From Aurantiacibacter luteus (GTDB lineage Bacteria; Pseudomonadota; Alphaproteobacteria; Sphingomonadales; Sphingomonadaceae), in NCBI RefSeq assembly GCF_001010945.1, contig NZ_LBHB01000001.1, positions 868,001-932,000 of the forward strand: a DNA stretch of 64,000 nucleotides. The letters run 5' to 3'. Within the stretch, counting starts at the first letter, position 1, and each line of letters begins with the position of its first letter. Below, piece after piece: positions 49,110 through 58,117 of this stretch. The position numbers and the translations under genes are program-made. The notes under the pieces are model-generated. The model was not told the DNA's origin, did not search any database, and was given only the letters and a program-made list of their open reading frames with translations.

Positions 49110-50494
49110 CAGCGCGCACCCTCCGGCCACAGCACCACGCGCAGCGTCTGCAGCATGATCAGCAGGTCGAGAAAGGGGGTGTAGTTCTTGGCGTAATAGA
49201 GGTCGTATTCCAGCTTCTGGCGCGAATCCTCGACACTGGCGCCATAGGGAAAGTTGATCTGCGCCCAGCCGGTGATGCCGGGCTTCACCATGTGCCGTTC
49301 GGCATAATAGGGCAGCTCCTGTTCGAGCGCGTCGACGAAGGTGGGCACTTCGGGGCGCGGGCCTACGAAGCTCATGTGGCCCATCAGCACGGTCCAAACC
49401 TGCGGCAGCTCGTCGATGCGGACCTTGCGGATGAAGGCACCGACGCGGGTGACGCGCGCGTCGTTCTTCTGCGCCCACTTCGCGCCGTCCTTTTCGGCAT
49501 CGGTGCGCATGGAGCGCAGCTTCACCAGCTCGAAGGGCTGCCCGTAGAGGCCCACCCGCTTCTGGCGGAAGAAGGCCGGGCCCTTGCTGTCGAGCTTCAC
49601 GATGGCCGCGAACAGCAGGATGACAGGGAAAGTCAGCAGCAGCAGCAGGCCGCTCGCCAGGATGTCGAAGCCGCGCTTGGCGACCTTGGTAAAGGCGCGG
49701 CCGGAGCTGAAACCGTCGGAATAGATCAGCCAGCTGGGGTTGAGCGTGTCGAGATCGACACGGCCCGTCTCGCGCTCCATGAAGCTGGTGAATTCGTTGA
49801 CGTGCACGCCCGCAGTCTTGACGCGCAGCAGGTCTTTCAGCGGCAGGGCGTTGCGGCGTTCCTCCAGCGCCATGACGACCTCGCTCGCGCCGAGGTTCGC
49901 CACGTGGGCGGACAGGTCGGCGATGCTGGAACGGGCGATGGCTTCGGGTACGGCGGGCTGGCTGTCCGCCATGCTGACGTAGCCGACGATGGAAAATCCG
50001 CTCTCTGGCCGCTCGGCCATCAGCTTGAGCCGCTTGGCCCGCTCACCCGCGCCCAGCACCAGGATGCGACGGCGAAAGGCGCTGGTGCCCAGCAGTCCGC
50101 CCGTCACCAGCCGGTTCGCCACCAGCAACCCGATCGCCAGCACCATCGCGTAGAGCAGCGTCGAGCGCCAGTATGTCAGGCCCGGCAGCACGAAATCGAG
50201 CAGTGCCAGCGCAAGGATGGCGAGGCTTACGCCCACCATCAGGCGCGCGCAGGCAAAGCGCATGGAGCGCAGCGCGTCGGGACCATAGACCCCGACCGCG
50301 ATGAGCGCGGCCAGCGTCGTTACCGAGAAACCGACCAGCGGCATGAGGCGGCCGAGCAGCGGGCCGACATCGGTGCCGATCTGCGCCGCGCGAAACTGCC
50401 AGGCAAGATCGCCCGCCAGCAGCAGCAGGGCGAAGTCCAGCAGCCCGAGCAGCAAGACCGCGTGCGGAATGTAGTGCTTGAAGAGACGTACCAT
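49109..50494 (-). CDS. Undecaprenyl-phosphate sugar transferase (TIGR03013 type, EpsB-like)
   Basis: A 461-residue initiating glycosyltransferase for exopolysaccharide. Four to five N-terminal membrane helices are followed by a Rossmann-like domain ([16 protein letters not shown]) and, after another helix, the bacterial sugar transferase domain. The latter has [41 protein letters not shown] and [11 protein letters not shown] with the usual Asp-Glu and Pro-Arg residues. It places the first sugar phosphate on the lipid carrier at the inner membrane. The ATG at 50494 was preferred to the adjacent GTG. A palindromic site lies 71 bases upstream. Its stop overlaps the prsK start. Confidence 0.9.
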   Translation of the reverse strand: MVRLFKHYIPHAVLLLGLLDFALLLLAGDLAWQFRAAQIGTDVGPLLGRLMPLVGFSVTTLAALIAVGVYGPDALRSMRFACARLMVGVSLAILALALLDFVLPGLTYWRSTLLYAMVLAIGLLVANRLVTGGLLGTSAFRRRILVLGAGERAKRLKLMAERPESGFSIVGYVSMADSQPAVPEAIARSSIADLSAHVANLGASEVVMALEERRNALPLKDLLRVKTAGVHVNEFTSFMERETGRVDLDTLNPSWLIYSDGFSSGRAFTKVAKRGFDILASGLLLLLTFPVILLFAAIVKLDSKGPAFFRQKRVGLYGQPFELVKLRSMRTDAEKDGAKWAQKNDARVTRVGAFIRKVRIDELPQVWTVLMGHMSFVGPRPEVPTFVDALEQELPYYAERHMVKPGITGWAQINFPYGASVEDSRQKLEYDLYYAKNYTPFLDLLIMLQTLRVVLWPEGAR

Positions 50495-50564
50495 CACCGG
50501 ACCGGATCGCTGCGGGCGGAGAGATTTCCGCGCGTGCGACCCGGTCTAGCGGCGACAGGTGAAA

Positions 50565-50581
50565 TGTCGGTAAACTTTACA
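50565..50581 (-). promoter_or_regulatory. Palindromic site upstream of the transferase-prsK-prsR operon
   Basis: On the minus strand this reads TGTAAAGTTTACCGACA, with GTAAA and TTTAC forming a perfect short palindrome. It lies in a 115-base gap, 71 bases upstream of the transferase start. It might be the operator bound by PrsR, but no sigma-54 -24/-12 promoter is evident beside it. Confidence 0.35.
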
Positions 50582-50609
50582 CCCCGTCATGAAAACGGGA
50601 GAAAAGCAC

Positions 50610-50894
50610 CTAGTTCGACAGATTGTCGGCCGCATCCTGCGCCGCGTCACCGACCTGTCCGGCCGCATCGCCCACGCTGTTCGCGGCATCGGCCACGGCA
50701 TTGTCCTTGGCGGCTTCCGACCCGCTCATCTGCATGAAGGCGAAGACCGCGATTGCGCCCAGCACCAGCAGCACGATGACCAGGCCCCAGCCCGCCCCGC
50801 CGCTACGGCGCGGCTCGCCGTCGGTGACGACGGTTGTGTGGGTATGGGTGTTGCCCGAAGGGGTTTCGACTTCGGTAATGCGTTCTTCCGTCAT
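50610..50894 (-). CDS. Small single-pass membrane protein with Ala/Asp-rich tail
   Basis: A 94-residue protein. The polar N-terminus (THTHTTVVTDGEPRR) is followed by a membrane helix (about residues 36-56, WGLVIVLLVLGAIAVFAFMQM). A C-terminal amphipathic segment follows with the repeated pattern GDAA/ADAA (about residues 65-92), which may form a coiled or LEA-like helix. I do not recognise the family. It is upstream of the sugar transferase gene on the same strand but separated by a probable promoter region. Confidence 0.7.
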   Translation of the reverse strand: MTEERITEVETPSGNTHTHTTVVTDGEPRRSGGAGWGLVIVLLVLGAIAVFAFMQMSGSEAAKDNAVADAANSVGDAAGQVGDAAQDAADNLSN

Positions 50895-51030
50895 GAATTT
50901 TCTCCACCAAACTGCCTCGTGAAACTAACGCGATATGCGCGGGTTCCGTATCGCCGGCGCGAATGATGGTAAGCGGCATTTAACCATGCTCCCGCGCGCT
51001 CCCTTAATCCCGCCGGGCTAGGACGCGCGC

Positions 51031-51555
51031 ATGGCGAAGCTGTCGAAACCCCCGATTCCGCTCAAGATGTACAAGCACTTCGCCGTCGTCACGCTGACGC
51101 TGACGGCGGGGATAGCCATGTTCGCCGACTCCGACAATCGCGAAGCCATGGCCCAGCAGATCGACGAACATCGGGACGAGCAGCACCTGCGCGAGTTCAG
51201 CGCCCAGCGTTTCCGCACGCGCGAACTCATCCGCCGCGACCTCGATGGCGGTGGAACGTTCGGCGACGAGGGCTACGGCTACGGAGCGCCCGATGTCGCC
51301 GCGCAGGTCAACGGCACCGGCAGCCGCCGGCGCGCCGCCGCTTCGCGGCGGGTCGCCATTCCCGGCTACAGCGCAGAGCAGGTCGCGGCGATGAGCGAGG
51401 AGCAGTACCAGTCCCTCGTTGCCGCGCTGCCGCCCGAACAGCGCGCCGAGGCCGCCGCGTCTTCGGGCCCCACGGCGGCGCAGATGGACGCGATTTCCCG
51501 CGCCTCGGCCCGGCGCGCAGGCGCGGGCGGCGGCGGGGCAGATGCGCCGGTCTGA
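51031..51555 (+). CDS. Uncharacterised membrane-anchored or exported protein
   Basis: A 174-residue protein. Residues 12-32 (MYKHFAVVTLTLTAGIAMFAD) form a signal or membrane anchor. The rest is charged and low in hydrophobics, with a Gly-rich stretch and a C-terminal Ala-rich region containing YSAEQVAAMSEEQYQSLVAALPPEQRAEAA, a likely helix. No family is recognised. Codon use looks like that of its neighbours. It is convergent with the SLC13 permease gene, 12 bases apart. Confidence 0.7.
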   Translation: MAKLSKPPIPLKMYKHFAVVTLTLTAGIAMFADSDNREAMAQQIDEHRDEQHLREFSAQRFRTRELIRRDLDGGGTFGDEGYGYGAPDVAAQVNGTGSRRRAAASRRVAIPGYSAEQVAAMSEEQYQSLVAALPPEQRAEAAASSGPTAAQMDAISRASARRAGAGGGGADAPV

Positions 51556-51567
51556 CGGCCGCGCCGG

Positions 51568-53403
51568 TTACATCCCGTAGGTCGTGACCAGCAGGATACT
51601 CAGCGTCGTGACCATAATCAGCACCAGGGGCACGCCGGTCTTAACGTAGTCGGCGAAGCTGTAGTTGCCCTCGGCCATGATAAGCATGTTCGTCTGGTAG
51701 GCGATGGGTGTCGCATAGCACAGGTTGCAGCCGAACAGCACGGCCAGCACCAGCGGTTCGGTCGGCAGGCCGAGCTCGGTCGCGATGGCAAAGGCGATGG
51801 GTGTGCCCACCGTCGCCGCCGTGGCGTTGGAGGCGAAGTTGGTGAGCACCGTCACAAACAGCATGATCGCCATCAGCACGCCGGCGGGCGGCAAGTACTG
51901 CAGGCCCAGCGCCAGCGTCTCGCCCAGCCAGCCCGCCGCGCCGCTTTCCAGCACGATGCGGCCGATGGCGATGCTGGCCGCGACGAGGACGATCACCTTG
52001 GCCGAAAGCGCCCTGCCCACCCGGTCGAACTTGACGCAGCCGGTCACGAACATGACGATGGCGCCCGCCAGCGCGGAGATGGCGATGGGCACCTTGACGA
52101 GGTAGAGCCCGCCAGAGCCGATCCACGGCAGCCCGACCGATGCCAGCGCCACCGCGCCGAACATGATCGCCGCCGCCAGCAGGGCCTTGGACCTGCGCGG
52201 CACCTCGCGCACGCCTTCCAGCTGCAACAGGCTGTCGGTGCTGCGGAAGGGATCGATGCCGTCGGCAAGGCCCATGACGAGCAGCACGTCGCCTTCCTCG
52301 AGCCGGATGTCCGGGCCGATCGGCGCGGCCTCCTCACCCAGCAGCGCGCGCCGCGGCTTGTGGACGCCGAGCACCGCCACGCCGTAGCGGTCGGCGATGC
52401 CGGAGGAGGCCAGCGTGCGGCCGACGAGTCGGCTGTCGGCCGTCACGACCATCTCGACCACCTGGATATCCTCGCGCCGCTGCTGCGACTGTTCGACGAT
52501 CTGGTCGATCACCCATGAAGGCGCGACTTGTCCGCGCAGCACGCGGATGGCGCTCTCGAGCCCGTCGTGCGTTCCGGAGATGAGAAAGCGCTGCCCCGGC
52601 TCGAACTTGCCCTTGGGTCGTTCCTCGAAGCGGAAGTCGTCGTGCAGACGGTCCACGATCTCGTCGAAATGCCGTCCCGCCAGCTCGCTGCTCGGCGTCA
52701 CCCGGAGGTGGCTGAAGAAGCGCCGCACCGCCTGCGTCTGCTCCGGCGTGTTGTCGGGCAGCAGCCGCGGCATCACCAGCCAAAGGTAGGGCAGCGCCAC
52801 CGCCGCGGCCATCAGCACGATGGGGGTGTAGTGGAACACCGACATCTGCGGCATCCCCAGATCCTGGGCGATGCCGACGACCAGCAGGTTCGTCGAGGTG
52901 CCGATGGTCGTCGCCATGCCGCCGATCAGCACCGCGGCGTTAAGCGGTATCAGCGTCTTCGATGCCGGCATGGCTCCGCGCTGGGCCAGCGCCACAAAGA
53001 TCGGCATCAGCAGCACCAGCACGGGCGTATCGTTGACGATCATTGAGAGGAAGAGCGCCAGCAGCAGCGAGACGAGCATCCCCAGCTGCACGTTCAGCTT
53101 CCACACGCGCTCCAGCACCAGCGCGGCGGGTTCAAGCGCGCCGGTGACGACAAGGCCCCGGCCCATGATCATCAGCGCGCAGATGGTGATGAGCGCCGGG
53201 TGGCCGAAGCCGGCAAAGGCCAGCGCCAGCCCGTCGGTCGGCAGGCTGTCCGGCAACGGATAGAAATACAGGCCGACGCCGATCAGCGCGATGGTGAACA
53301 GCGAGACGATCTCGATCGACGGCTTCCCGCGGGCAAAGGCCACGAACACGCCGACCGTCATGATCATGGCGGCCAGCGCGTGGGGAGTTGGAAGCTCGAT
53401 CAC
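51568..53403 (-). CDS. SLC13-type permease with RCK/TrkA-C domains
   Basis: A 611-residue inner-membrane transporter of the SLC13/ArsB-like group. About five helices (residues 1-200) and a second set (about 400-611) flank a soluble middle with one or two TrkA-C (RCK_C) modules (about 210-390, LEEGDVLLVMGLADGIDPF). GMATTIGTSTNLLVVGIAQ near residue 165-185 and NFASNATAATVGTPIAFAIA near the end are the conserved hairpin motifs for sodium and anion binding. The substrate may be a dicarboxylate, sulfate or similar anion. The start is GTG at 53403. Confidence 0.88.
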   Translation of the reverse strand: MIELPTPHALAAMIMTVGVFVAFARGKPSIEIVSLFTIALIGVGLYFYPLPDSLPTDGLALAFAGFGHPALITICALMIMGRGLVVTGALEPAALVLERVWKLNVQLGMLVSLLLALFLSMIVNDTPVLVLLMPIFVALAQRGAMPASKTLIPLNAAVLIGGMATTIGTSTNLLVVGIAQDLGMPQMSVFHYTPIVLMAAAVALPYLWLVMPRLLPDNTPEQTQAVRRFFSHLRVTPSSELAGRHFDEIVDRLHDDFRFEERPKGKFEPGQRFLISGTHDGLESAIRVLRGQVAPSWVIDQIVEQSQQRREDIQVVEMVVTADSRLVGRTLASSGIADRYGVAVLGVHKPRRALLGEEAAPIGPDIRLEEGDVLLVMGLADGIDPFRSTDSLLQLEGVREVPRRSKALLAAAIMFGAVALASVGLPWIGSGGLYLVKVPIAISALAGAIVMFVTGCVKFDRVGRALSAKVIVLVAASIAIGRIVLESGAAGWLGETLALGLQYLPPAGVLMAIMLFVTVLTNFASNATAATVGTPIAFAIATELGLPTEPLVLAVLFGCNLCYATPIAYQTNMLIMAEGNYSFADYVKTGVPLVLIMVTTLSILLVTTYGM

Positions 53404-53461
53404 CGGTCGCGACCATCGGGCCTGCGCGCCCGCTTGGCAAGGTGGCTGGAGGTCAAGTGGC

Positions 53462-53546
53462 TGGTACCCCTGGCCGGACTCGAACCGGCACTTCGTAAGA
53501 AACTCGATTTTGAGTCGAGCGCGTCTACCAATTCCGCCACAGGGGC
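53462..53546 (-). tRNA. tRNA-Leu (anticodon CAA)
   Basis: An 85-base class II tRNA with a long variable arm and encoded CCA. Acceptor GCCCCTG pairs with CAGGGGT. The stem CTCGA/TCGAG holds the loop CTCAAAA with anticodon CAA at 53510-53512. The T-loop is GGTTCGAGTCC. It reads TTG codons. Confidence 0.97.
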
Positions 53547-53565
53547 ATTCCCGGCGCGCCTAGCC

Positions 53566-54384
53566 CTACTTCAGCGCCCCGGCAATCAGCTTGTGCAGGC
53601 GGGAGTGCAGCTGATCGTTGCCGGCGATGACCTGCTTGTCGCAAATCGGCTGCGAGCGGCCGCGATAGTCGGAAACGAAACCGCCCGCCTCGCGCACCAG
53701 CAGGCAGCCCGCCGCGGTGTCCCACGGCGAAAGGTCGCTTTCCCAGAACCCGTCGAAGCGGCCCGCGGCGACCCAGGCGAGATCGAGCGCGGCGCTGCCG
53801 AAACGGCGCACACCGGCGACTTCGGATCCGACGGCCCCGTAGATGCGCGTCCATTCGGCAAAGTCGCCGTGCGCGGCATAGGGCATGCCGGTGGCGAACA
53901 GCGCCTCGGTCAGCTGGCGGCGGCTGGAAACGCGCAGGCGCGCGTCATGCAGCCACGCGCCGCGCGATTTCTCCGCCCAGAAGGTCTCGTCGGTGACCGG
54001 CTGGTAGATGACCCCGGCGGTCACGTCGCCCCACTCGCTGCTGCCCAGCTTGCGCTCTTGCACGGCGATGCTGATGGCAAAATGCGGGATGCCGTGGAGG
54101 AAGTTGCTGGTGCCGTCGAGCGGATCGATGATGAAGCGCGGCGCGTCCTCGTCGCCCTCGATCTCGCCCGATTCCTCGAGCAGGAAGCCCCAGCCGGGGC
54201 GCGCGACCTTCAGCTCGTCCCACAGCGTGCGCTCGGCGCGCATGTCGGCCTTGGAGACGAAGTCCGCCGGTCCCTTGCGGCTGACCTGCAGCGCCTCGAC
54301 CTCGCCGAAATCGCGCCGCAGGCGGCCACCCGCCTTGCGGGCAGCCTTTTCCATCACGCGGATGAGACCGGAAATCGCAGCCAT
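53566..54384 (-). CDS. suhB: Inositol monophosphatase family protein (SuhB-like)
   Basis: A 272-residue phosphatase of the Li-sensitive, Mg-dependent superfamily. The metal-binding motifs are in order: EESGE near residue 70, IIDPLDGTSNFLHGIPHF near 85-102, and SPWDTAAGCLLVREAGG near the C-terminus. Members hydrolyse inositol-1-phosphate or related sugar phosphates, and E. coli SuhB also helps ribosomal RNA transcription; which role applies is not clear. It follows efp on the same strand by six bases, so they are likely co-transcribed. Confidence 0.92.
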   Translation of the reverse strand: MAAISGLIRVMEKAARKAGGRLRRDFGEVEALQVSRKGPADFVSKADMRAERTLWDELKVARPGWGFLLEESGEIEGDEDAPRFIIDPLDGTSNFLHGIPHFAISIAVQERKLGSSEWGDVTAGVIYQPVTDETFWAEKSRGAWLHDARLRVSSRRQLTEALFATGMPYAAHGDFAEWTRIYGAVGSEVAGVRRFGSAALDLAWVAAGRFDGFWESDLSPWDTAAGCLLVREAGGFVSDYRGRSQPICDKQVIAGNDQLHSRLHKLIAGALK

Positions 54385-54390
54385 CTAAAT

Positions 54391-54954
54391 TCAGCCCGCC
54401 TTGCCGACGTAGCTCTGCTCGTACACGTCGACCACGATGCGCGTGCCGCTCTCGATGTGCGGGGGCACCATGATGCGAACGCCGTTGTCGAGGATGGCGG
54501 GCTTGTAGCTGGAGCTGGCGGTCTGGCCCTTCACCACGGCGTCGGCCTCGACGATGGTGGCCTCCACCTGGTTGGGCAGCTGCACGCTGATCGGGCGCTC
54601 CTCCCACAGCTCGAGCGAGACCTGCATCCCGTCCTGCAGGAACGGGCGCGCGTCGCCCAGCAGGTCGCTGTCGAGGTTGATCTGGTCGTAGGTGTCGGCA
54701 TCCATGAAGACGAGCTGGTCGCCGTCCTCGTAGAGGAACTGATAGTCCTTGGTGTCCAGCCGCACCTTTTCGACCGTGTCGGCGCTGCGGAAACGCACGT
54801 TGGTCTTGCGGCCGTCCATCAGGTTCTTCATCTCGACCTGCATGTAGGCGCCGCCCTTGCCGGGCTGGGTATGCTGGATCTTGGCGACCTTCCAGATGCC
54901 GCCTTCGTATTCGAGGATGTTGCCGGGACGGATGTCCACGCCGGAGATCTTCAT
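54391..54954 (-). CDS. efp: Translation elongation factor P
   Basis: EF-P relieves ribosome stalling at polyproline. The 187-residue length is standard, with a KOW-like domain I and two OB domains. The tip of the domain I loop reads [10 protein letters not shown] with Lys33 at the position that is modified in many species, so this is a lysine-type EF-P; no modifying enzyme gene is in the window. The C-terminal [12 protein letters not shown] is typical. It is probably in an operon with the suhB-like gene. Confidence 0.96.
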   Translation of the reverse strand: MKISGVDIRPGNILEYEGGIWKVAKIQHTQPGKGGAYMQVEMKNLMDGRKTNVRFRSADTVEKVRLDTKDYQFLYEDGDQLVFMDADTYDQINLDSDLLGDARPFLQDGMQVSLELWEERPISVQLPNQVEATIVEADAVVKGQTASSSYKPAILDNGVRIMVPPHIESGTRIVVDVYEQSYVGKAG

Positions 54955-55071
54955 GCCACGCGTCTTTCGCTGGATTATCGGGATTGGCCCGCGCCCTAGA
55001 CGCTGGCGGGCGGCGCGGCAAGCATGGCTTGGTTCATGACGCGCTCAGCCCGGCATGCTATGCGCCCCGGC

Positions 55072-55425
55072 ATGACGTTCCGCCATGCCTTCCTCGCTGC
55101 CGCGCTTGCCGCGACGGTTGCAGTGCCCGTATTGGCGCAGGGCGAGATCGGCACGATCCGCCGGGGCTTCTACGTCTGCGAACTGCCGGGCGACGCATCG
55201 GGCGAGGCAAGCATCGCGCTGCCGCAGCAGAGTTTCCGCATCCTCAGCGCCTCGCGCTATACCTCGCCGCAGGGCGACGGGACCTACCTGCGCCGCGGCG
55301 ACCGGGTGCAGATGACGAGTGGGCCGCGCAATGGCGATGCCTACCGCGTGCTCGACGAGGGCTCGCTGCGCAAGTTGCACGGCGGCGAGACGACCCGCCT
55401 GCGCTGTATTCGCCGTTCTCGCTAG
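55072..55425 (+). CDS. Small secreted protein of unknown function
   Basis: A 117-residue precursor. MTFRHAFLAAALAATVAVPV, cleaved near VLAQG, is a Sec signal peptide. The mature domain of about 90 residues has two Cys (VCELPGDASGE and TRLRCIRRSR) that may pair, and a beta-rich pattern. I do not recognise the family. ATG codons at 55024 and 55060 are in frame but would place charged residues before the signal; 55072 gives the best signal peptide. It is divergent from efp. Confidence 0.72.
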   Translation: MTFRHAFLAAALAATVAVPVLAQGEIGTIRRGFYVCELPGDASGEASIALPQQSFRILSASRYTSPQGDGTYLRRGDRVQMTSGPRNGDAYRVLDEGSLRKLHGGETTRLRCIRRSR

Positions 55426-55440
55426 GCAATCCGCGCCGAC

Positions 55441-56121
55441 CTATTGCCGCCCGGTCAGCAGCGGGAACGGATTGACCGCGGTCGACGGCTCCCACCAGTC
55501 CGCCTCCGGCAGGGTGCGCATCATGGCGAAGTGCAGGTGCGGCGCGGTTGGATCGGCGTTGCCGCTGGAGCCGACGGTGCCCAGTCGCTGGCCGCGCCGG
55601 ATCGCCATGCCTTCGGTCAGCCCCGGCGCATAGTCGCGCAGGTGCGCGTAGTAGTAGATCGTCTCCCCATCGTCGGAACGGATGTAGAGCGTGTTGCCAC
55701 CTGCGTCGGACAGGAAGATCCGCTCCAGCTTGCCCGGTGCCGCGGCGACAACCGAGGTGCCCGCCTCGGCCATGATGTCGATCGCCTCGTGCAACCGCGT
55801 GCCGCCGCCGCGATCGTCGGTAAAGGTATCGGTCAGATCGGCGGCGGACTTTCCGAGCACGGGGATCATCAGCTGGGCCGACTGACTCGCGGGCTGCGTG
55901 GTCACGCGCGGCGTGGTATCCGGCGCGCGTTCGGCCTGCCGGCTGCGCTGTTCCTCCTGCGCTGGGACCGGGTCCGCCTCGCTCTGATAGCCCATGTCCT
56001 CGCGGATCGCCGCCGTCTCGTCGCGGTCGAGCAGGAAGGCGCCCGCCACGATCCAGCCCGCCGAGACGAGCGTGGCCGTGACGAGAGCGACCTGAACCTT
56101 TTCGACGAAGGGGCTGGCCAT
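55441..56121 (-). CDS. M23 family metalloendopeptidase (LytM-type)
   Basis: A 226-residue membrane-anchored peptidoglycan hydrolase. One N-terminal membrane segment (about residues 11-31) is followed by a polar linker of about 60 residues and an M23 domain (about 105-215). The zinc ligands lie in RLHEAIDIMAEAG (HxxxD) and APHLHFAM (HxH), so the catalytic set is complete. It cleaves peptide cross-links in the periplasm. The start overlaps the stop of the L,D-transpeptidase gene (TGATG), which suggests matched production of a hydrolase and a cross-linking enzyme. Confidence 0.9.
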   Translation of the reverse strand: MASPFVEKVQVALVTATLVSAGWIVAGAFLLDRDETAAIREDMGYQSEADPVPAQEEQRSRQAERAPDTTPRVTTQPASQSAQLMIPVLGKSAADLTDTFTDDRGGGTRLHEAIDIMAEAGTSVVAAAPGKLERIFLSDAGGNTLYIRSDDGETIYYYAHLRDYAPGLTEGMAIRRGQRLGTVGSSGNADPTAPHLHFAMMRTLPEADWWEPSTAVNPFPLLTGRQ

Positions 56122-57425
56122 CAGGCTTCGAAGATGACTTGCGTACTGGTGGAGACCATCTGCGCCAGCCGCGCGGCATCCCAGTTGGTCAGGCGCACGC
56201 AGCCGTGGCTCTGGGCGCGGCCGATGGTGCTGGGGTCGGGCGTACCATGAATGCCGTAGTGCTCCTTGCTGAGGTCGATCCAAACCACCCCGACCGGTCC
56301 GTTCGGTCCCGGCGGCAGGGTATATTCCTCGCCCGTCTCGCGGCCGCCGGTGAGCACCTCGGGGCTGTAATTGAACGGCGGATTGAAGGCCTCGCCCACG
56401 ATGTCCCATTCGCCCAACGGCAGCGGGAACTCGCTCGACCCGCTGCTGACGGTGAACAGCGCGACCAGCTTGTCGCCTTGGTAAGCCTTCAGCGTCTTGC
56501 CCGCCTTGCTGACGACGATGCGGTCCACCTCGGGCTGCTCCGTGCCGACACCGAGCGAGGCGAGCGTCTGCTGCCAGCCGCGATCCTCGACCGCGCCCGG
56601 CGCGATGCGGTCGGCACCGATGTTGGGCACGCGAATCTGCTGTCCGGCGGTGAAATAGCTCTGCGTCGCGGGCGAATTCGCGCTGCCCGATGCCGTGGGC
56701 GTCGGCGTGGGACTTGCGGACCTGCTGGCGCTGGCGGTGGGTGACGGCGTCGCGTTGCCGCCCGTGGTGCGCATCGCGCGGTCACCGCCGGTCATGCCCG
56801 CCGGGCGACCGTTCGGATTGAGCTGACGCAGAACCTCCACCGTCGTGTGGAACCGCTCGGCCAGCTTCTCGTCGAGGCTTTCGTAGCCCATGCGCTCCAT
56901 CTCGGCCTGGTCGGCGGTCTCGTCCGGGATCTGGTCGAAGGTCAATTGCCCCCAGCTCGCCGGGATGGTGACCACGCGCGTCGCCGGAATACGCTCCCAC
57001 CGAGCGAGCGCGGACTTCGTCGCATCGTCGAGTTCGCCGGTAACCTCGAGGCTGTTGGCCTCTTGGAAACCTCGCAGTGCGTTCTCGGTCGACATGCCCA
57101 TGCGCCCGTCGATGACGCCCGGGCCGAAGCCGACGCGATCGAGCACGACCTGCGCCTGCATGATCGGGCGCTCCTCGCTGTCGGGGATGCCATCGGGCGT
57201 GGTTGCCCCCGCCATGTCGCCGTCGCCCATGAATTCAGCATCGTTGGAGGCCATCGGATCGGCGAGGTTATCGTTGCCGTAGGTGTCGTAGCCGTAGTCC
57301 GCGCCGGTATCGGTGTTCGCGACCTCGGCTTCGCTGTCGGCGGTGTCGGTGCCGCGGAAATCGCAGGCGGCGATGGCGACGGTGAGCGGAATGGCGGCGA
57401 TAATGGCGATGAACTTGCGCGACAT
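56121..57425 (-). CDS. L,D-transpeptidase with peptidoglycan-binding and LysM-like parts
   Basis: A 434-residue lipoprotein-like precursor (MSRKFIAIIAAIPLTVAIAAC, possible lipidated Cys at residue 21). After an acidic linker comes a peptidoglycan-binding type 1 domain (about 90-150, MGMSTENALRGFQEAN). A LysM-like part follows (DEKLAERFHTTVEVLRQLNPNG ... AGQQIRVPNI), interrupted by about 40 Ser/Thr/Pro/Ala residues. The YkuD catalytic domain has HGTPDPSTIG and SHGCVRLTN with the catalytic Cys. It forms 3-3 cross-links or attaches proteins to peptidoglycan. AGGG supports the ATG at 57425. Confidence 0.9.
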   Translation of the reverse strand: MSRKFIAIIAAIPLTVAIAACDFRGTDTADSEAEVANTDTGADYGYDTYGNDNLADPMASNDAEFMGDGDMAGATTPDGIPDSEERPIMQAQVVLDRVGFGPGVIDGRMGMSTENALRGFQEANSLEVTGELDDATKSALARWERIPATRVVTIPASWGQLTFDQIPDETADQAEMERMGYESLDEKLAERFHTTVEVLRQLNPNGRPAGMTGGDRAMRTTGGNATPSPTASASRSASPTPTPTASGSANSPATQSYFTAGQQIRVPNIGADRIAPGAVEDRGWQQTLASLGVGTEQPEVDRIVVSKAGKTLKAYQGDKLVALFTVSSGSSEFPLPLGEWDIVGEAFNPPFNYSPEVLTGGRETGEEYTLPPGPNGPVGVVWIDLSKEHYGIHGTPDPSTIGRAQSHGCVRLTNWDAARLAQMVSTSTQVIFEA

Positions 57426-57489
57426 GAAAAGACCCTCGTGACGACCGGGCGGAACTGCCGGCTTGCAGGGCTCAACGTGTCGCGGCGCT

Positions 57490-58116
57490 TCAGGTTTCCG
57501 GCTGCATGGCCTTGGCGAAGGCGCGGACGGCGGCAACCTCGTCCCCGCCCCACACGGCATGGCTCACGGCGAGGAAATCCGCGCCCGCGGCCACCAGCGG
57601 GCCGCAATTGGCAGGGGTGATGCCGCCGATGGCGACGCAGGGTATCTCGAACAGGCCGCTCCACCATTCGACGAGGTCGATGTCGGGGCGATGCTCGCTG
57701 GCCTTGGTTTCGCTGGGAAAGAAGGCTCCGAAGGCGACGTAGTCCGCACCCGCATCCCCCGCTTCCATGGCCAGGTGGCGGCTGGCGTGACAGGTGACGC
57801 CGATCTGCGCCTCGCGGCCCAGTTCCTCACGCGCTTCTCGCGGGTCGCCGTCGCCCTGCCCCAGGTGCACACCGTCGGCCTTCAGGCGGCGCGCCAGCGC
57901 CACGTCATCGTTGACGATGAAGGCGACGTCGCGCGAGGCGCAGATTTCCTGCAAAGGTGCCGCGAGCCGCGCCGCCTCGTGCTGGTCCAGCCCCTTCACG
58001 CGGAACTGGAACGCGCTCGCCAGCCCCGCCCCCGCCGCCAGCGCGCGTTCGAGCCGGGCCGGAAAGTCCCCGCCCGTCTCGAGCGGGGAAATGAGGTAGA
58101 GCTGGCAGGCGCTCAT
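57490..58116 (-). CDS. thiE: Thiamine phosphate synthase ThiE
   Basis: ThiE joins hydroxymethylpyrimidine diphosphate and thiazole phosphate. The 208-residue TIM barrel has FQFRVKGLDQHE near the start, FIVNDDVALARRLKADGVHLGQGD, the pyrimidine/Mg-binding block, and VAIGGITPANCGPLVAAGADFLAV at the phosphate site. The start lies one base after the fba stop, so it is cotranscribed with the aldolase; this pairing looks like convenience rather than pathway logic. A weaker match to TenI-like proteins cannot be fully excluded. Confidence 0.87.
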   Translation of the reverse strand: MSACQLYLISPLETGGDFPARLERALAAGAGLASAFQFRVKGLDQHEAARLAAPLQEICASRDVAFIVNDDVALARRLKADGVHLGQGDGDPREAREELGREAQIGVTCHASRHLAMEAGDAGADYVAFGAFFPSETKASEHRPDIDLVEWWSGLFEIPCVAIGGITPANCGPLVAAGADFLAVSHAVWGGDEVAAVRAFAKAMQPET

Positions 58117-58117
58117 G

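Noticed and set aside
50494-50564. A sigma-54 promoter for the sugar transferase operon
   Set aside because: No GG-N10-GC element with acceptable flanks was found between the palindrome and the start codon.
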